Below, in pieces: positions 47,411 to 61,574 of a DNA stretch of 64,000 nt (its first letter is position 1; each line of letters begins with the position of its first letter). A model generated the notes under the pieces. It was given only the letters and a program-made list of their open reading frames with translations, searched no databases and was not told the origin of the DNA. A program made the translations under genes and the position numbers. The DNA is from Phymorhynchus buccinoides (lineage: Eukaryota; Mollusca; Gastropoda; Neogastropoda; Raphitomidae): assembly GCA_017654935.2 (NCBI GenBank), contig CM065713.1, positions 10,473,393-10,537,392 of the forward strand, read 5' to 3'.

Positions 47411-48409
47411 AGTCACAGAGATAGAGACGTGTTGCTGGCCCCACCATGAAAAACGCGACGAGTGAAGTCAACGGGGAAGATCAGCCTTCTTTCTATTTTC
47501 ACATTTTCGCACACAAAAATCGGATAAAAGGCATTCACAAACTTGTTTGGTAAATGTTGGCTGTAACGTCGTGTCGTATTTGCACGCGTTTTCACATGCT
47601 TCTCAGTTCCGGTATGGGCCGCCAATCAATGCTGCCAAACTGAAAATGGCATAAACTTCTTCTTCGTTCGCTCAGACAGTTTCCTGTCACATGATCGTAG
47701 ATGCCGTTATGCGCCTATCTAAGAAATAGCTAGGCCCAGTATGTCCGACTTCGGCTGAAGAAATCTTTGTAAGAATTTATAGAAAACAAGCGCGAAATCG
47801 CAATAGTTTGTGGCACGCGGTCTATTTTTACCACTCCAACCATGAGTCACCTCCCCTGGCTTTTCAATAATTTTAATCTGTAAACCAGAATGTTATCTCT
47901 GCACCATTTCGTAACTTTTTATATCTTTTGGAAAACATTTACAACTATGTATCCTACTTATGCTCATCAAAAGAAGCACTGCATACTCGTCGTGTCTGTT
48001 GTAGTGTCTGTATTACGTATGTTTATTATTTTGTACGCTTTTAAAATACATCATTTTAAAGAGCGGCCTCAATTTGAAGTGTAGCCTCGATTTGAAGTGC
48101 GACAATTTTGTCAAAATGTGCGACAATTTTGGACCGACCGACAGACAGACAGACAGACCGACAAAGTGAATTATAGGTTTGTGGCTTGAGCCACAAACAA
48201 AAACAAAAAGGCAGGAGAATGAACCAGTGAGATAGAAAGATAGCAGATGACAGTAAGCAAATGGAAAAGGCAGAGTCAAGGAGAATGACAGAATTAGAGG
48301 AAGTTACAAGCACAGAACTTCCAGAAGGTGGGATAACTATTTGTACAAAAGATCCCCACGGGGGAGAAATGGCGTGAACGACATGTTCGCCACAAGCTAA
48401 CCACAACTG

Positions 48410-49402
48410 CTGTCTGACTGTGGGTTCTAAGCTGTCTGACTGTGGGTTCTAAGCTGTCTGACTGTGGGTTCTAAGCTGTCTGACTGTGGGTTCTAAGCTG
48501 TCTGACTGTGGGTTCTAAGCTGTCCGACTGTGGGTTCTATTCTAAGCTGTCTGACTGTGGGTTCTAAGCTGTCTGACTGTGGGTTCTAAGCTGTCCGACT
48601 GTGGGTTCTAAGCTGTCCGACTGTGGGTTCTAAGCTGTCCGACTGTGGGTTCTATTCTAAGCTGTCTGACTGTAGGTTCTAAGCTGTCTGACTGTGGGTT
48701 CCATTCTAAGCTGTCTGACTGTGGGTTCTATTCTAAGCTGTCTGACTGTGGGTTCTAAGCTGTCTGACTGTGGGTTCTATTCTAAGCTGTCTGACTGTGG
48801 GTTCTAAGCTGTCTGACTGTGGGTTCTATTCTAAGCTGTCTGACTGTGGGTTCTAAGCTGTCTGACTGTGGGTTCTATTCTAAGCTGTCTGACTGTAGGT
48901 TCTAAGCTGTCTGACTGTGGGTTCCATTCTAAGCTGTCTGACTGTGGGTTCTATTCTAAGCTGTCTGACTGTGGGTTCTAAGCTGTCTGACTGTGGGTTC
49001 TATTCTAAGCTGTCTGACTGTGGGTTCTAAGCTGTCCGACTGTGGGTTCTATTCTAAGCTGTCTGACTGTAGGTTCTAAGCTGTCTGACTGTGGGTTCTA
49101 AGCTGTCCGACTGTGGGTTCTAAGCTGTCTGACTGTGGGTTCTAAGCTGTCCGACTGTGGGTTCTATTCTAAGCTGTCTGACTGTGGGTTCTAAGCTGTC
49201 TGACTGTGGGTTCTAAGCTGTCTGACTGTGGGTTCTAAGCTGTCCGACTGTGGGTTCTATTCTAAGCTGTCTGACTGTGGGTTCTAAGCTGTCTGTCTGA
49301 CTGTGGGTTCTAAGCTGTCTGACTGTGGGTTCTAAGCTGTCTGTCTGACTGTGGGTTCTAAGCTGTCTGACTGTGGGTTCTAAGCTGTCTGACTGTGGGT
49401 TT
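48410..49402. repeat. 22/27-bp satellite, right copy
   Basis: Complement of 26122-27119. Units CTAAGCTGTCTGACTGTGGGTT and the longer TTCTATTCTAAG form alternate in irregular blocks, with a slightly different order from the left arm. Confidence 0.95.
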
Positions 49403-49784
49403 ACTACAACAGACTACCATTGCCATCTCCACGTATTTTCACAGCCTCTATCATCAAACTTCTCTCCTCGTTGCACGATTCTGGATACCGACGCTATTTA
49501 CCTTGTAAACAGGAAGACACAAGCTTGCATATAATTATGCAATAGCATTCTGGGAAAGCAGGATGGAAACTGGTTCTACATTAGACCCTCGCTTTATTTT
49601 CTTAGGCGGATATTTGGGGGAGGGGGGGGGGGGTATAGCCGGACAGATTTTAGTTTGTTGTTGTTGTTGGGTGTTGTTTTTTTTCGGGGGGAGGGGGGGG
49701 GGGGGGTTGGGGGCGTCAAATGTCATTTCAGCGTAAATTTGCTGTTTGGGGGACAAATCCCATCCCTGAGAAGAGCTTCTCTGT

Positions 49785-49855
49785 CTGTGTGTGTGTGTGT
49801 GTGTGTGTGCGTGTGCGTGCGTGCGTGCGTGCGTGCGTGCGTGTGTGTGTGCGTG

Positions 49856-49925
<70 letters not shown>

Positions 49926-49970
49926 TGTGGGTGTGAGTGTGTGTGTGTGTGTGTGCGTCAGTGTGAGTTT
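49785..49970. repeat. GT microsatellite
   Basis: GT run with CGTGCG variants, longer and cleaner than its mirror at 25545-25735. Confidence 0.95.
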
Positions 49971-50074
49971 GTGTGTTCTGATGCAAAAAAGCATACTGTA
50001 ATTATGCTTATTCAATGTCCATCTGGAAATAAAATGTTGACTTTGACACGCACATACACATTTTCAGTACTGAC

Positions 50075-50214
50075 CGTAGGCTGTGGATTCGGTCCAGTGG
50101 TGTTGACTGACCCCACTGCTCCGGTACACCTCATGGTCAGCGTATTGCCCACTTTCCACGTGTCCTGGCCGAAAGGGCGCAAGTTGGCCGCCACGTACAT
50201 CTGTCCAAGGCCCA
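50075..50214 (-). CDS. Exon 4 of Ig receptor: first half of Ig domain 2 (right copy)
   Basis: Exact mirror of 25293-25432: acceptor complement CTGCAT at 50215-50220, donor complement ACTGAC ending at 50074. It encodes the same 46-47 residues, including GNTLTMRCTG with cysteine 179. Confidence 0.9.
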
Positions 50215-50263
50215 CTGCATAAAAGAAAAAGAAAGTGAAGAGCAATGTCATACAATTCATGCA

Positions 50264-50515
50264 TTGACCCCTTGACTGCCACCAACATATTACATACTGA
50301 CCTGATGACATCACTGATGACATCACTGATGACGTCATCAGATGAAGAGGAATAACCCTGATATGTTGGCTTTTGCTCTAACATAGTCAAGAGAGCAACA
50401 TCCCCAGACCATTTTGCCAGATTGGCTCTATCAGCTGTCTTTATCGTGGCATTTTTTTCCCAATGGGGTTTTTTCTTTAAGTTTCTTTAAGTTTCCCTGG
50501 CAGTCAAGGGGTTAA
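50264..50515. mobile_element. TTAA-type MITE with GACTGCCA ends (right copy)
   Basis: Mirror of 24992-25243, with the same internal TGACGTCA palindrome. Here GATGACATCACT occurs twice in tandem before it, against one clear copy in the left arm. Confidence 0.75.
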
Positions 50516-51033
50516 AAGCCAATACGACAGAATGCAGTACAACACGATCCAGAACGACGTAAACACACACACACACACACACACACAAAAGCTGTATGAT
50601 GTAGTAAAGTGTGTTGTTGCCTGTCTGTCGTTTCCGACAATGACTGCCAGATAGCAGAGAGGGCAGATACTATTCCGGCGGGCCGGGCGAGAAATTAGTT
50701 TGTAGTGGAGATGCCTTGCCCAGGGTACATCCCCACTCTCTCGGCCAAAGGGATTTGAGGACGAGATTTGGCGTTGGGGAAGGTCCCCCAAAGGCCAACC
50801 AATCCCTTTGGCTGCAGCATCAGAGCCGGTGCAAGGGCCCCCTCGTCCGAGAGTCATAGTCTTCCACGAAAGACTAAGCTGTAGCATGATATTCCAATAC
50901 TGCAGAATATGATTTATAGTACAGCTCTCATTTACTATTGGCCCTTTGTAGCGCTATATGATAGAGCATAGCACAATGTAATGCAATGCAGTACAGTACA
51001 AGACTGTAGAGTGGAGTACAATATACATGTATG

Positions 51034-51279
51034 CTAACCCTTTCACCACCAAAGTCGCATTTTAGCACCACAGTGATTTAACACCTGTGTCACTAAAAGG
51101 CATCAAACTGGGGTCTATTATCCAAAGACCCTATTGTCTTAGTTTTGGGAAGTAAGGTTAGACCTTATTTTATATATGTCACAGAAGAATCCCCAATACT
51201 GCACGTGGATTTTGTTCTCTACACAGGTAAACTTAATGGACATTTTTGGCTGAAATATGGCTGGCGGTGAAAGGGTTAA
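51034..51279. mobile_element. TTAA-type MITE (right copy)
   Basis: Mirror of 24229-24474. The ends are CTAACCCTTTCACCACCA and TGGCGGTGAAAGGGTTAA. Confidence 0.75.
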
Positions 51280-51974
51280 TGAAGTACAGTTCTGTACAGT
51301 GAAGCTTAGCACAGAAAAGAGTAGTTAATTTTCTTCTCTCTATTTTTTTGGCTGGGTAGCACACTGATATTGCTCTCACTCCACTCAGTCTATGTACAAA
51401 TCTGTAAGCTAAACTTGCTTTCTTGGGTTGCAAAATCTGAAACCAGCAGTCCAAAGGGAGCACATCTGTGATGGGCGATCAGGAGGCAACCACCAGAGGA
51501 GACACTGCACGGCTGCTGAGTCACTTCGGTGGAGTTCAGTGGAGCCTGTTCTCAGCTAACGTATGCAGGACACCACCTGCTAAGCCCCCTACTGACAACA
51601 ATAATGCCACAAGTCGTGGAGCCAGTGTGAATCCTCCACCGAGGGCGCCGCTACACCCGTCCATCGACAGCCCCCCAGAACACACTGATCCATATCACTT
51701 GGACCCGAACGCACCAAGGACATAGACTGGATTGGAAATTGAAATTGAGGTCATCATGACAGCAGGGCATGCAAGGCCACAGAACCTGAGACATTTTTTT
51801 ATAATCATTGATGGAGATGATGATGATTATGATGTTGATGATGCTATGGAGTTCCTTATTGGTCTGAGACTACATAACAGGGCTGTACGCTTATACTTCC
51901 TTTCATAATGATATCTTGGCATCAACCAGCCCCAATAGATACAGACATATGCTATGTTGGTCAGAAACTTAGAT

Positions 51975-52158
51975 CAACACTCTCAGATTCGCATCCATGA
52001 AGTGGATGAAGCTCGACTGTGTGGCTTCAGTCTTCTCTTTGAGCCCATAGCTCAGTCAGGGTAGGAGCCAGTCCAGGACCCCTTAACCCTCGCCTTTCTT
52101 ATAGAGTTTGAACAGTCACTAATCGGATATGCTACCACTGCGCAACGTCGGCTGGTGT
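51975..52158 (-). mobile_element. Possible tRNA-derived SINE head (right copy)
   Basis: Mirror of 23350-23535, with the same A-box-like and B-box-like sequences on minus. Confidence 0.4.
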
Positions 52159-52480
52159 TAATGTACAGTTCTTTATAGTACAGTACGGCACGAAGAAGTT
52201 GAGTAAAAATCAGTTATGTAAAGTGCAATGCAGCACACTACACTGCATTATTGTGCCCTCATACACAGCAAAAGTAATACACCGCAATACAGAAAAATAG
52301 AACAGAGCACAATACAATACAGTACAATACAGCAACAAAACGCAACCCCAACACAGCATCGACCACTGCAATACAGAAAAATAGAACAGAGCACAACACA
52401 ATACAGCAACAAAACGCAACCCCAACACAGTGTCAACCACAACCACAATTCGGATCCCATACAAAGCCTAGCTAGCTCAC

Positions 52481-52705
52481 CTTCCAACTCCAGATCCGCT
52501 TCCTTTACTAGGTTGAATTGCGTAAATCCACTGTCCAAGTAGAGGGCAAAGCACTGGTACCTCCCACCATCGTTGCAGCCTGCTTGGTTCAGGGTCAGGC
52601 TGATGGGTCTGCTGGTCAGACTCCCGGAAACGCTGACGTTTGTCAAACTTTGGTCAGTAAGCTGAGCCACTCCGTCAGCGTTGCCAACCAAAGCACTAAC
52701 CAGAG
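52481..52705 (-). CDS. Exon 3 of Ig receptor: second half of Ig domain 1 (right copy)
   Basis: Acceptor complement CTTTAT at 52706-52711 and donor complement CTCAC at 52476-52480. The protein is identical to that of 22803-23027, including DGGRYQC. A GA run (52733-52813) starts 28 bases upstream in the direction of transcription. Confidence 0.9.
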
Positions 52706-52730
52706 CTTTATGTTTGGATAAAGAAAAACA

Positions 52731-53093
<363 letters not shown>

Positions 53094-53345
53094 AGCCCAC
53101 TAGTCATGAAACAGCTTTGTGCAGAAGGGTCTGGGAATTTAACCCCCCAGACGCTGATAATAATTAAAAGTAAAATGGATGGCCTCCACCGGGAGAATAA
53201 GCCATAACTCTGGCATGGAATTATGTACATAATACATGAAATTCAAAGTGTTGACAAGGTAGGTTTCCCCTCTTCTTGTTTTTTTAAAGGGGTGGGAGGG
53301 TGGGGTGTATAAAACCCTTGTAATACCCCTCCACCTCTGTTGTGT

Positions 53346-53907
53346 TAAAGGGGCACCCTGACGTATGAGTTTTTGCAAGAAACACGTCGAGATCAGCAGG
53401 AAAACACCCTTTACAGAGATCGCAACACTCACTTTGCTCTGGTTTCCCAGAAATCAAGCCGTCAAAAAGGCGATTCCTCCTTGGCGGAGGTGCTGGAAGT
53501 CAAATTCTTTCACCCAAAGAGAAGGCGTTTGCCGTCTCTTTTCTAATGGTCGCCTGTGTTTAGACCAAATCGTTTGCACGAACTTTTTTGCAATACAAGC
53601 CTTTTTATTTTTTTTTTTTTAATTTTATACAGTTTATCTAAAGGAGTTTCGCTCACAACAAAGGAAATAGCTCCTCTTTTTTTTTTTACTGCACTACAAA
53701 AAAAGAAAACGCTTCATGAGTGACCTCCACCCACCCCATCCAAAATGGCTACTCTCTCCGGCATCTCCGCCAAGGAAAAATCGCCGTTTTGACGGTTTAA
53801 TTTCTAGGAAACCAGAGCAGTGAGTGTTCCGATCCTTGAAAAGGCTGTCTTTCTGGTGATCTCGACGTGTTTCTTGCAAAAACTCATCCGTTCGAGTCCA
53901 CCTTTAA
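53346..53907. mobile_element. Foldback element (right copy)
   Basis: Mirror of 21598-22174, with inverted arms of about 160 bases sharing GAGTTTTTGCAAGAAACACG. Confidence 0.7.
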
Positions 53908-54239
53908 GAATAAAGAATGTTTATAATTTGCATAACATTAACACTAACAGCAGGGGTGTTGAAATCTTTTCATGGCAGGCAGTTCAATGGACTAGCTCCA
54001 TAAAAAATGAACTAGTCCCAAAAACTGTGACCAGCCCGTCTGATGCTCACAAGAAACTTGACACATTTCTGTTTTCATTAGATTCCACTCGAAATAAAAA
54101 ACAAACAAAAAAAACAAGCATATTCAAATAAAAATCTGCAATCTCTCTCTCCCTCCTGAAAAACAAACAAACGTTTAAATCAAATACTCACCTAGCTGTT
54201 ATGTTATCATTCTTTTTATGGTACACTGAGACATAGGAA

Positions 54240-54400
<161 letters not shown>

Positions 54401-54687
54401 GAGACAGATACACAATTTGACAATTTGACAATTTGACAGTTTTATTGTCATCACCATAAAAGGTCTCATGACAAGGGGGTAAACAAAATATGTCAACTTA
54501 ATAACAAATCAAGCATAGAAAACATGAAAACAATGAAACATGAATTGTAGAAATGAAAAAGTGAAAAAATGAAAAATGAAATGTCATAGATCCTTCGTCT
54601 ATATAAGCATGTAAACAACATCCCTTTCTTATCTTCCATTACCTCTCTCCCTCTATCTCTCCCTCCCCCCCTTCACACACACACATG

Positions 54688-54752
<65 letters not shown>

Positions 54753-54958
54753 CACAGATACGCACTCACTCACTCACTTTTGTTCACAAAAATAGGTTTA
54801 AGAAACTCATATAGGAATTCATGCATCAAGAAAAATAACTCGACCATCCAACTACAATTTTATACCAAGTATGTATCTCCCTTTCTTTCCTCTATCCCAC
54901 TCTCTCTCTCTCTTTCTTATAACCATACGTCAAAATAATCCTGAGTTGCCAACATAAA

Positions 54959-57013
54959 TCAATCATCATTGCTGGCATGCCTTTGCCTTATCTTCAAGGC
55001 TTCTGCAATAAACTTTGCAACAGATTTGATAACAGAGTCATCCTCTGATGTAAGAGCAGAAACAATGTCATTACTCCCAGCAATATGCAATTGAAAGAAT
55101 ATACATTTCTTACGAACTGTCTCATATGCTTTACATTGAAATAAAAAATGTGATTCGTTCTCAGTACTTGCTTCACACATAGGGCATTGTGATTCTGTGG
55201 ACGCCTCAGGATGGAACCACCTTTTATTAGCATTAAAACCCAGAGTCCTTAACCAGAATCTTGCGTAATTAAGTCTATGCCATTTGTTAGTAATGACGTT
55301 AAGATATTTTTCACATTGAAACACATTTTTAAACGAGAAAAAACAACTATATTTATCCTTGCTTTCCATGTCAGAATGCCAATTTTGTCTGAATGAACAA
55401 ATGAGTCTGTCTTTAAATTCTAAAATGAATTGTTTATCATTACCTACTTCCTGAAACATCCACACAAATCCAAAACCATGTTCTGACAATACCTTCTTTA
55501 CTTGATAAGCCCAGTTTTCTTTGCCATAATCGAGTTGTTTTACCATCATTTCATAAGCTTGCCAACAAAGACGAGACTGTGGAAGTTTCAAGATTTTCAA
55601 CCAGTATCTTATGCATTTCATAAAAGATCTAATGTATAAGGGATATCTGCCCGTTTCCCCATAAAGAACAGTGTTAGATGAGTGCAAGGGTACCTGTAAA
55701 AATCGTTTCATGGCATAAGTATGTACTTTTTCCATTTGTGTATTAGTATGTAAACCCCATATTTCAGACGCATATGTCAGTAGTGGCTCTATTTGTGCAT
55801 CAAACATTTTCCAAAATAAACGATTGTTAATAGTATTCAATTTTCGCATTGTTTTCAAAATAGTTATGACTCCTTTTTTCCCTTTCTTACATGACTCATC
55901 CCATGCATAAGTCATACTAAGCTTAGTTGAAAATATCACACCTAAATACTTGTAAGAATTAGTAATTTTGACTTCAGTATTCCCATAAAACCACTTTTCA
56001 TGTGATGAGATATGACCACCCATTCTAAAAACCATAATGTTTGTTTTATTTAGATTGACTTTTAACCCCAAGCGATCACCTTCATTTTTTAAAACATTTA
56101 ATTGGTTCTGTAAACCTACTACTGTTCCTGATAGAAGAATAACATCGTCGGCAAAAAGTAACAAGAATATCTCCAAAGCCCCAGATATCAACTGGATACC
56201 ATGCTTGCCTTTTTTGGATAGCTCTATTGCCAATTCATTTATGAAAAACGAAAATAGTTGGGTACTTAAGAGACATCCCTGTTTAACACCTTTTGGACAT
56301 TCAAAGCAATCTGTATATTCGTTTTTCACACGCACACTGGCCAGCACTGAATTGTATACACCTTTGACAGCAGAATACAATTTTCCGTTCACACCACTTT
56401 TTCGAAGAACATTCCATAGAGCATTTCGATTCACAGAATCAAAAGCCTTCTGGAAGTCTATGAAAGCAACATAAAGTTTTGTATTACTAAATAGATACTT
56501 TTGCACAAGAGCATATAGGGTAAATATGTAATCTATGGTACTATATTTGGATCTAAAACCAGCTTGCTCTTCTATAATTTTCTCTTCATTCTCTGCCCAT
56601 TTTGTTAATCTACGGTTTAGAATATGAGTATACACTTTGCTAAGGATGCTAGTGAGAGCAATGCCACGGTAGTTGTCAGGATTGTTTGTGTCCCCTTTTT
56701 TGTATATCGGAATAATAATCGATTTTGCCCATTCTAAAGGGAAGGTCCCACTATCAAAAAGTTGATTAAACATTTGAACTAAAAAATCAATTATAGCATC
56801 ATTCGAATTTTTTAACATCTCTCCAATTACTTTGTCCGGGCCAGCACTTTTTCCTGTCTTTAAATGTTTAATGCCAGCAATGACCTCTTCTCGTGTTATT
56901 TCATTATTAAAAAATGGTACAAACTCATCTTTCTCATTATCTTGTGTTTTGTCATCTTCGAATGCAAAGTCGGTGTGCATGCCATTGGTGTAGTGATATG
57001 TCATTATAAACAT
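54959..57013 (-). CDS. LINE reverse transcriptase and zinc motif (right copy)
   Basis: 684 residues, with the same RT motifs as 18491-20545 (FIDFQKAFDSVNR, GVKQGCLLS, FADDVILLS, then CPMC...H....C). Two residues differ from the left copy: D for N in the KKGDTNN block and C for W in KYSCFF. Everything else reads the same. Confidence 0.9.
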   Translation of the reverse strand: MFIMTYHYTNGMHTDFAFEDDKTQDNEKDEFVPFFNNEITREEVIAGIKHLKTGKSAGPDKVIGEMLKNSNDAIIDFLVQMFNQLFDSGTFPLEWAKSIIIPIYKKGDTNNPDNYRGIALTSILSKVYTHILNRRLTKWAENEEKIIEEQAGFRSKYSTIDYIFTLYALVQKYLFSNTKLYVAFIDFQKAFDSVNRNALWNVLRKSGVNGKLYSAVKGVYNSVLASVRVKNEYTDCFECPKGVKQGCLLSTQLFSFFINELAIELSKKGKHGIQLISGALEIFLLLFADDVILLSGTVVGLQNQLNVLKNEGDRLGLKVNLNKTNIMVFRMGGHISSHEKWFYGNTEVKITNSYKYLGVIFSTKLSMTYAWDESCKKGKKGVITILKTMRKLNTINNRLFWKMFDAQIEPLLTYASEIWGLHTNTQMEKVHTYAMKRFLQVPLHSSNTVLYGETGRYPLYIRSFMKCIRYWLKILKLPQSRLCWQAYEMMVKQLDYGKENWAYQVKKVLSEHGFGFVWMFQEVGNDKQFILEFKDRLICSFRQNWHSDMESKDKYSCFFSFKNVFQCEKYLNVITNKWHRLNYARFWLRTLGFNANKRWFHPEASTESQCPMCEASTENESHFLFQCKAYETVRKKCIFFQLHIAGSNDIVSALTSEDDSVIKSVAKFIAEALKIRQRHASNDD

Positions 57014-57095
57014 AACTCTTTCTGTTGACAGACCTTATCACTGACCAAAACGTCTTAGAGTCACTTATTGAATCAGTTAGCTTTTTTATTCTTTT

Positions 57096-58343
57096 TTATT
57101 CAAACTCTAGTTGTTTTATTGATCTTAATATATTGTATTCATTTCTTGACTTTGCATAGTCTTTATGTTTTGTTTCCTTATCCTTTTTAGTTTTACATCT
57201 TTGTACTCGTTTCAATAACCGCTTGACCTCTCTCTTCTTCCGTTCACACTCTTCGTCAAACCAGTCATCACATTTCTTTTTGGATTGACCAACAGTTCTC
57301 ACCATACAAGCAGCTGCTGCGCACAAGGCGTGAACAAACTTGTCAAGACTTTCATTAATATTTACACTCAGAGCCTGAAGAGCTTGTTGTAAACTAACTT
57401 TAAAATCGTCACTTTCCAGTTCATTTTTGTATGCATTTGCATTCTCTTCTGACCAGACAATTTTTTGTTCACTAACAGTTTTTTGTTCCTTTGTTTGTCC
57501 TGAGTTCGAATCTCCCTCTTGATTAACAACTCTGTTCCATGTTATTTCTACTGGTAGATGCCAAGAAAACAAACTGTTACCCACACGTAAGTCACAATAA
57601 GGCAACAAATCAGCATGAACAAGAAAATAATCAATAACACTACATCCGTTAGGGGAAATAAACGTATAAGCTCCATCTTTATCACCACTACAAAAACCAT
57701 TCACAATAACCAAATCAAACAAAAAACAAAAATCCAATAAAGATTTTCCAAACTGATTTACAACTTTGTCTTTAGAACAGCGTGCAACAGTACAGTTATC
57801 AACATCATCACCCATAGAATCGTAGTTAAACATAATTTCATTTTCAGTCTGATTCTCTCCCGTTCTGGCATTAAGGTCACCCATAATAAGCAAATGCACA
57901 TCTTCTTCCTCTACACAATTCAACAAACTATCTTCTAATAACAGAACACCATTTTTGACATTTTTATCATTGTACATAACTCCTCCTTCAGGGGCTATAT
58001 AACATGCTACAAGCACAACATCTTTGTCAACATTAAACACATTTTTATCTATCTTAATGGCAATAGAATTATCACTCTCTGTTAACTTCATTTCTTTCAC
58101 ATACTGTTCTAAGCTTTTCCTTACCAGTAGCAGTACGCCTCCAGAGTTTCTGCCATAGTAAGAAAACCTTTTAGCCGGTGCACAGAACTTGATATAATCA
58201 GGAAAAATACCATTAAAGTGGAATGATAAATCAACAAAAGTTTCGGTAAGACAAATAAAATAAAATGAGTTAATATAATTCATAAAAGCTACATCATTTA
58301 ATTTGCTACATAAATTCTCTATATTATAATTCAGAAATGTCAA
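57096..58343 (-). pseudogene. LINE endonuclease region (right copy)
   Basis: 415 codons identical in protein to 17161-18408, including the SWHLPVE variant of the SDH motif and the premature stop. Confidence 0.85.
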
Positions 58344-58379
58344 TTTAGTTGGAAGGTCGGGCCTGTCCTAGATGAGACA

Positions 58380-58497
58380 GATACACAGAAAGAGAGAGAC
58401 AGAGAAAGGCAGAGATAAAGAGGCACACAGAGAGACAGAGAGAGAGAGAAACAGAGACAGAGTAAAATAGAGACATAGTACATCAGACATACACAGC

Positions 58498-58536
<39 letters not shown>

Positions 58537-58567
58537 GAGAGAGAGAGAAGAGAGAGAGAGAGAAGAC

Positions 58568-58622
<55 letters not shown>

Positions 58623-58750
58623 CAAAGAGAGAGAGAAAAGACAGAGATACAGAGACACACACAGAGAAAGACAAAGAGACAGAGAAATAGAAAGACAGTA
58701 ACAGACACAGAGAGAAAGACAGACAGACAGACAGAGAGAGAGAGAGAGAA
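58380..58750. repeat. GA microsatellite, interrupted
   Basis: Mirror of 16760-17135. The core here has GATCGA, GAAGAGA and GACGA breaks absent from the left arm, and it is shorter. Confidence 0.95.
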
Positions 58751-59029
58751 TGGGAATGCGAATGGTTTATTCAAAAGGCCATGGGCCACATTTGAAGGGG
58801 GGGAAACATGGACGGATGTGAAACTCCGAGATCGCCCCCCCCCCCGTGACCTAGTTCAGTCTATTATTAAACCCAGGACAAACGGGCAGAAAAGCACGTG
58901 TGTTGGCGTTTAGGCTTGCTAAACCACTGTTCAGAGGCTGTGTACCAGCATGACTTTGACACGAATGTGTTTGTGTGTGGTGCATGCACATGTGATAGCA
59001 TAATTATGGATGTTTGGTGTGCCCACATG

Positions 59030-59245
59030 CACTCGCTCTCTTTCTTTCTATCGCTTTCTGTCTCTCTCTCTTTGTCTGTCTATCTCTCTCTGGTATATAT
59101 GTGCACATGGATTTTTTCTCTGTCTCTCTCTCTGTCTGTCTGTCTGTTTTTCTGTCTCTCTTTGTCTCTCTGTCTGTATGTGTCCCTCTCCCTCCCTCTC
59201 TCTCTCTCTCTCTTTGTGTGTGTTAACGACATTAAAAGGGTCCAG

Positions 59246-59312
<67 letters not shown>

Positions 59313-59347
59313 GTCTCTGTGTGTGTCTGCACATGCGTGTCAGTGTT

Positions 59348-59383
<36 letters not shown>

Positions 59384-59660
59384 ATGTGTGCTTGCAAGCA
59401 CATAAGATAACTTGAAAAAACTTTATTTACGCAAGGATTGAGATATTAGGCGCCAGAGAGAGAGAGAGAGTGGTGTGTGTGTGTGTGTGTGTGTGCGTGT
59501 GTGCGTGTGCGTGTGCGTGTACGTCGCACGCGTGTGTGTGAGTATTTGTGTGGGTGTGGGTGGTGGTGGTGGTGTTGAGCGTGGGTGTGTGTGTGTGTGT
59601 GTGCGTGCAAGCGCGTGCGCGTGTGTATGTGCGTGTGCGTATGTCTCTGTGTGTGTGTAT
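59030..59660. repeat. CT and GT microsatellite cluster
   Basis: Mirror of 15855-16480, with a shorter CT core (59248-59308) and a TATATG insertion near 59094. Confidence 0.95.
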
Positions 59661-60660
59661 TTTCAAGGCATAAGTGTCCGAATTGCAAGAAACACGTGCG
59701 CATTTCCTAACCATTGTCACGAAAATCTTCACGAAAATAACAAACTTCATTAGTGTAACTTAGTGGACCTTAAATAAGGGGTACACTAGTGCATGTGTGT
59801 GTGTGCACCCGCGAGTGTGTGACTGTGTGCGCGCGCATGCGCGTCTACACATTTAATTGTGAACACATGTGTTTGTGTGTGACTTTTTCCCCTCTTGATT
59901 TTGATGCTAGTTAATTGGGGTATATTGCGGCGTAAAATTTTCAGAGACGGCTTAGGAGTGGGCTTATCGGGTTCTGAACACCCCCCACCCTTCTTTCAAA
60001 ATAAAATGGGAAAAAGAAAGAAAAGAAGAGAGAAAAATGAAATGCCATGTCATTGCTTCTTTGTTTTCATTCAAATCAAGCTTGCATCAGACTCCCAAAC
60101 CAGCCACTTGGAACACCCCCTCCCTCCCTGCCTTGACTTACTGATCCGCAATTTCTTTGGTCATTTTTGCGCCAAATTTATCAAAATATTTTTTCATTTT
60201 GTTCCAAATTTCCTTGTTTCTTTCCACCCATGACCCTCCACCCCCGAGTTAATTTCCTAGATTCCATGACTCTCTCAAAACATTAACCTCTCATGAAATA
60301 TTATATTTCCAAAGTACAATGTGTGTGCGTGTGTGTGTGTGTGTGTGTGTTGGGTATGAAGTGTCCGCATTGCATGAACCCGGGGTATATTTCTTAACCA
60401 TTTTCGCATAAATATTCAGGAAAATAACCAACACGCCTCTCTTTACCATTGCTGTACAGCGCCTTGGACAATGCTAGCTTGTCCAAGGTGGGCATGGCTC
60501 TCGCACGCGGTAAGCGTGTTTATGAAATCACGTTTTCCCATTGGCTGACCTTTCTTAGTGTGTCAAGGTTGTGCATCGGTCAATTCATCTAATTTATCTA
60601 TCTATCTCTGAGCTTAAATGCATGATAAAGAAAAACAGAAAATTGTTTTATAATATTTTC
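59661..60660. other. Intron 2 (right copy), no gene recognised
   Basis: Mirror of 14860-15840; nothing coding was recognised. Confidence 0.5.
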
Positions 60661-60912
60661 ATTGCTAGAGGGAGAGAAAGAGGGAGAGACAGAGACAGAG
60701 AGAGAGAGAGACAGGGACACAGAGAGGAAGACAGAAAGAGACAAAGTGAGAGACAGACAAAGGCACAGAAAGAGAGAGGCAGAGACTGAGAGGAAGACAG
60801 ACAATGACAGAGACATAGAGAGAAAGAGAGGGAAATAAAAGAGAGAGAGAAAGAGAGAGACAGAGAAAAAGAAGAGAGAGACTCAGACAGAGAAAGACAC
60901 AGATAAACACAC

Positions 60913-61005
<93 letters not shown>

Positions 61006-61290
61006 CAAAGAGAGACAGAGAGAGAAAGACAGATACACAAAGAGAGAGAGTCAAAGAGGGACAGTGAGAGACAAAAACAAAGATAGAGAAACAGACAGAC
61101 AGAGAGAAAAGAAAGACAGAGACACAAAGAGAGAAGGATAGAAAGAGACAGAGACTGAGAGACAGAGACAGAGAGAGACAGACAGACAGAGAGAAAATAA
61201 AGACAGAGACACAGAGAGAGAAGAGAGAGAGAAGACTCGAGACTGAGACAGAGAGAGACAGAAAGAAATGTTGAGACAGAGAGGGATAAT
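60660..61290. repeat. GA/GACA-rich tract
   Basis: Mirror of 14240-14850, with one additional GAAGAGAGAGAGAAGACTCG disturbance near 61225. Confidence 0.95.
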
Positions 61291-61574
61291 GGAGAGTGCA
61301 CCTGTGTTTATAGTTTTCTGACAACAGTTCTACCCAGATGCTCAGCAGAGTTGAAGCAGCTGGCCTCCTGGTGAGTGATGAACAGGAGTGCATAAAAAGT
61401 CCAGTTCAGAGTCTTCTTGGCAAAAGTGTGTATATGTAAGAATAAGCCATACACACTGATGCTGAAATTGTTGTTTTACATACAAAGTGAGGACTTGACT
61501 CAAACTTGGTCAGATACCCTTTGACATCATGTTCAGCTCAAATTCAGCAAAAACGTTCTGAGGACTAAGGTGCA

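Larger units (their letters stand above)
54402..58344 (-). mobile_element. Non-LTR retrotransposon with APE endonuclease (right copy)
   Basis: Mirror of 17137-21102 with the same 5' truncation point, the same internal stop and frameshift and the same TCAAATTG tail. The shared lesions show that the two copies come from one inserted element that was already dead. Confidence 0.9.
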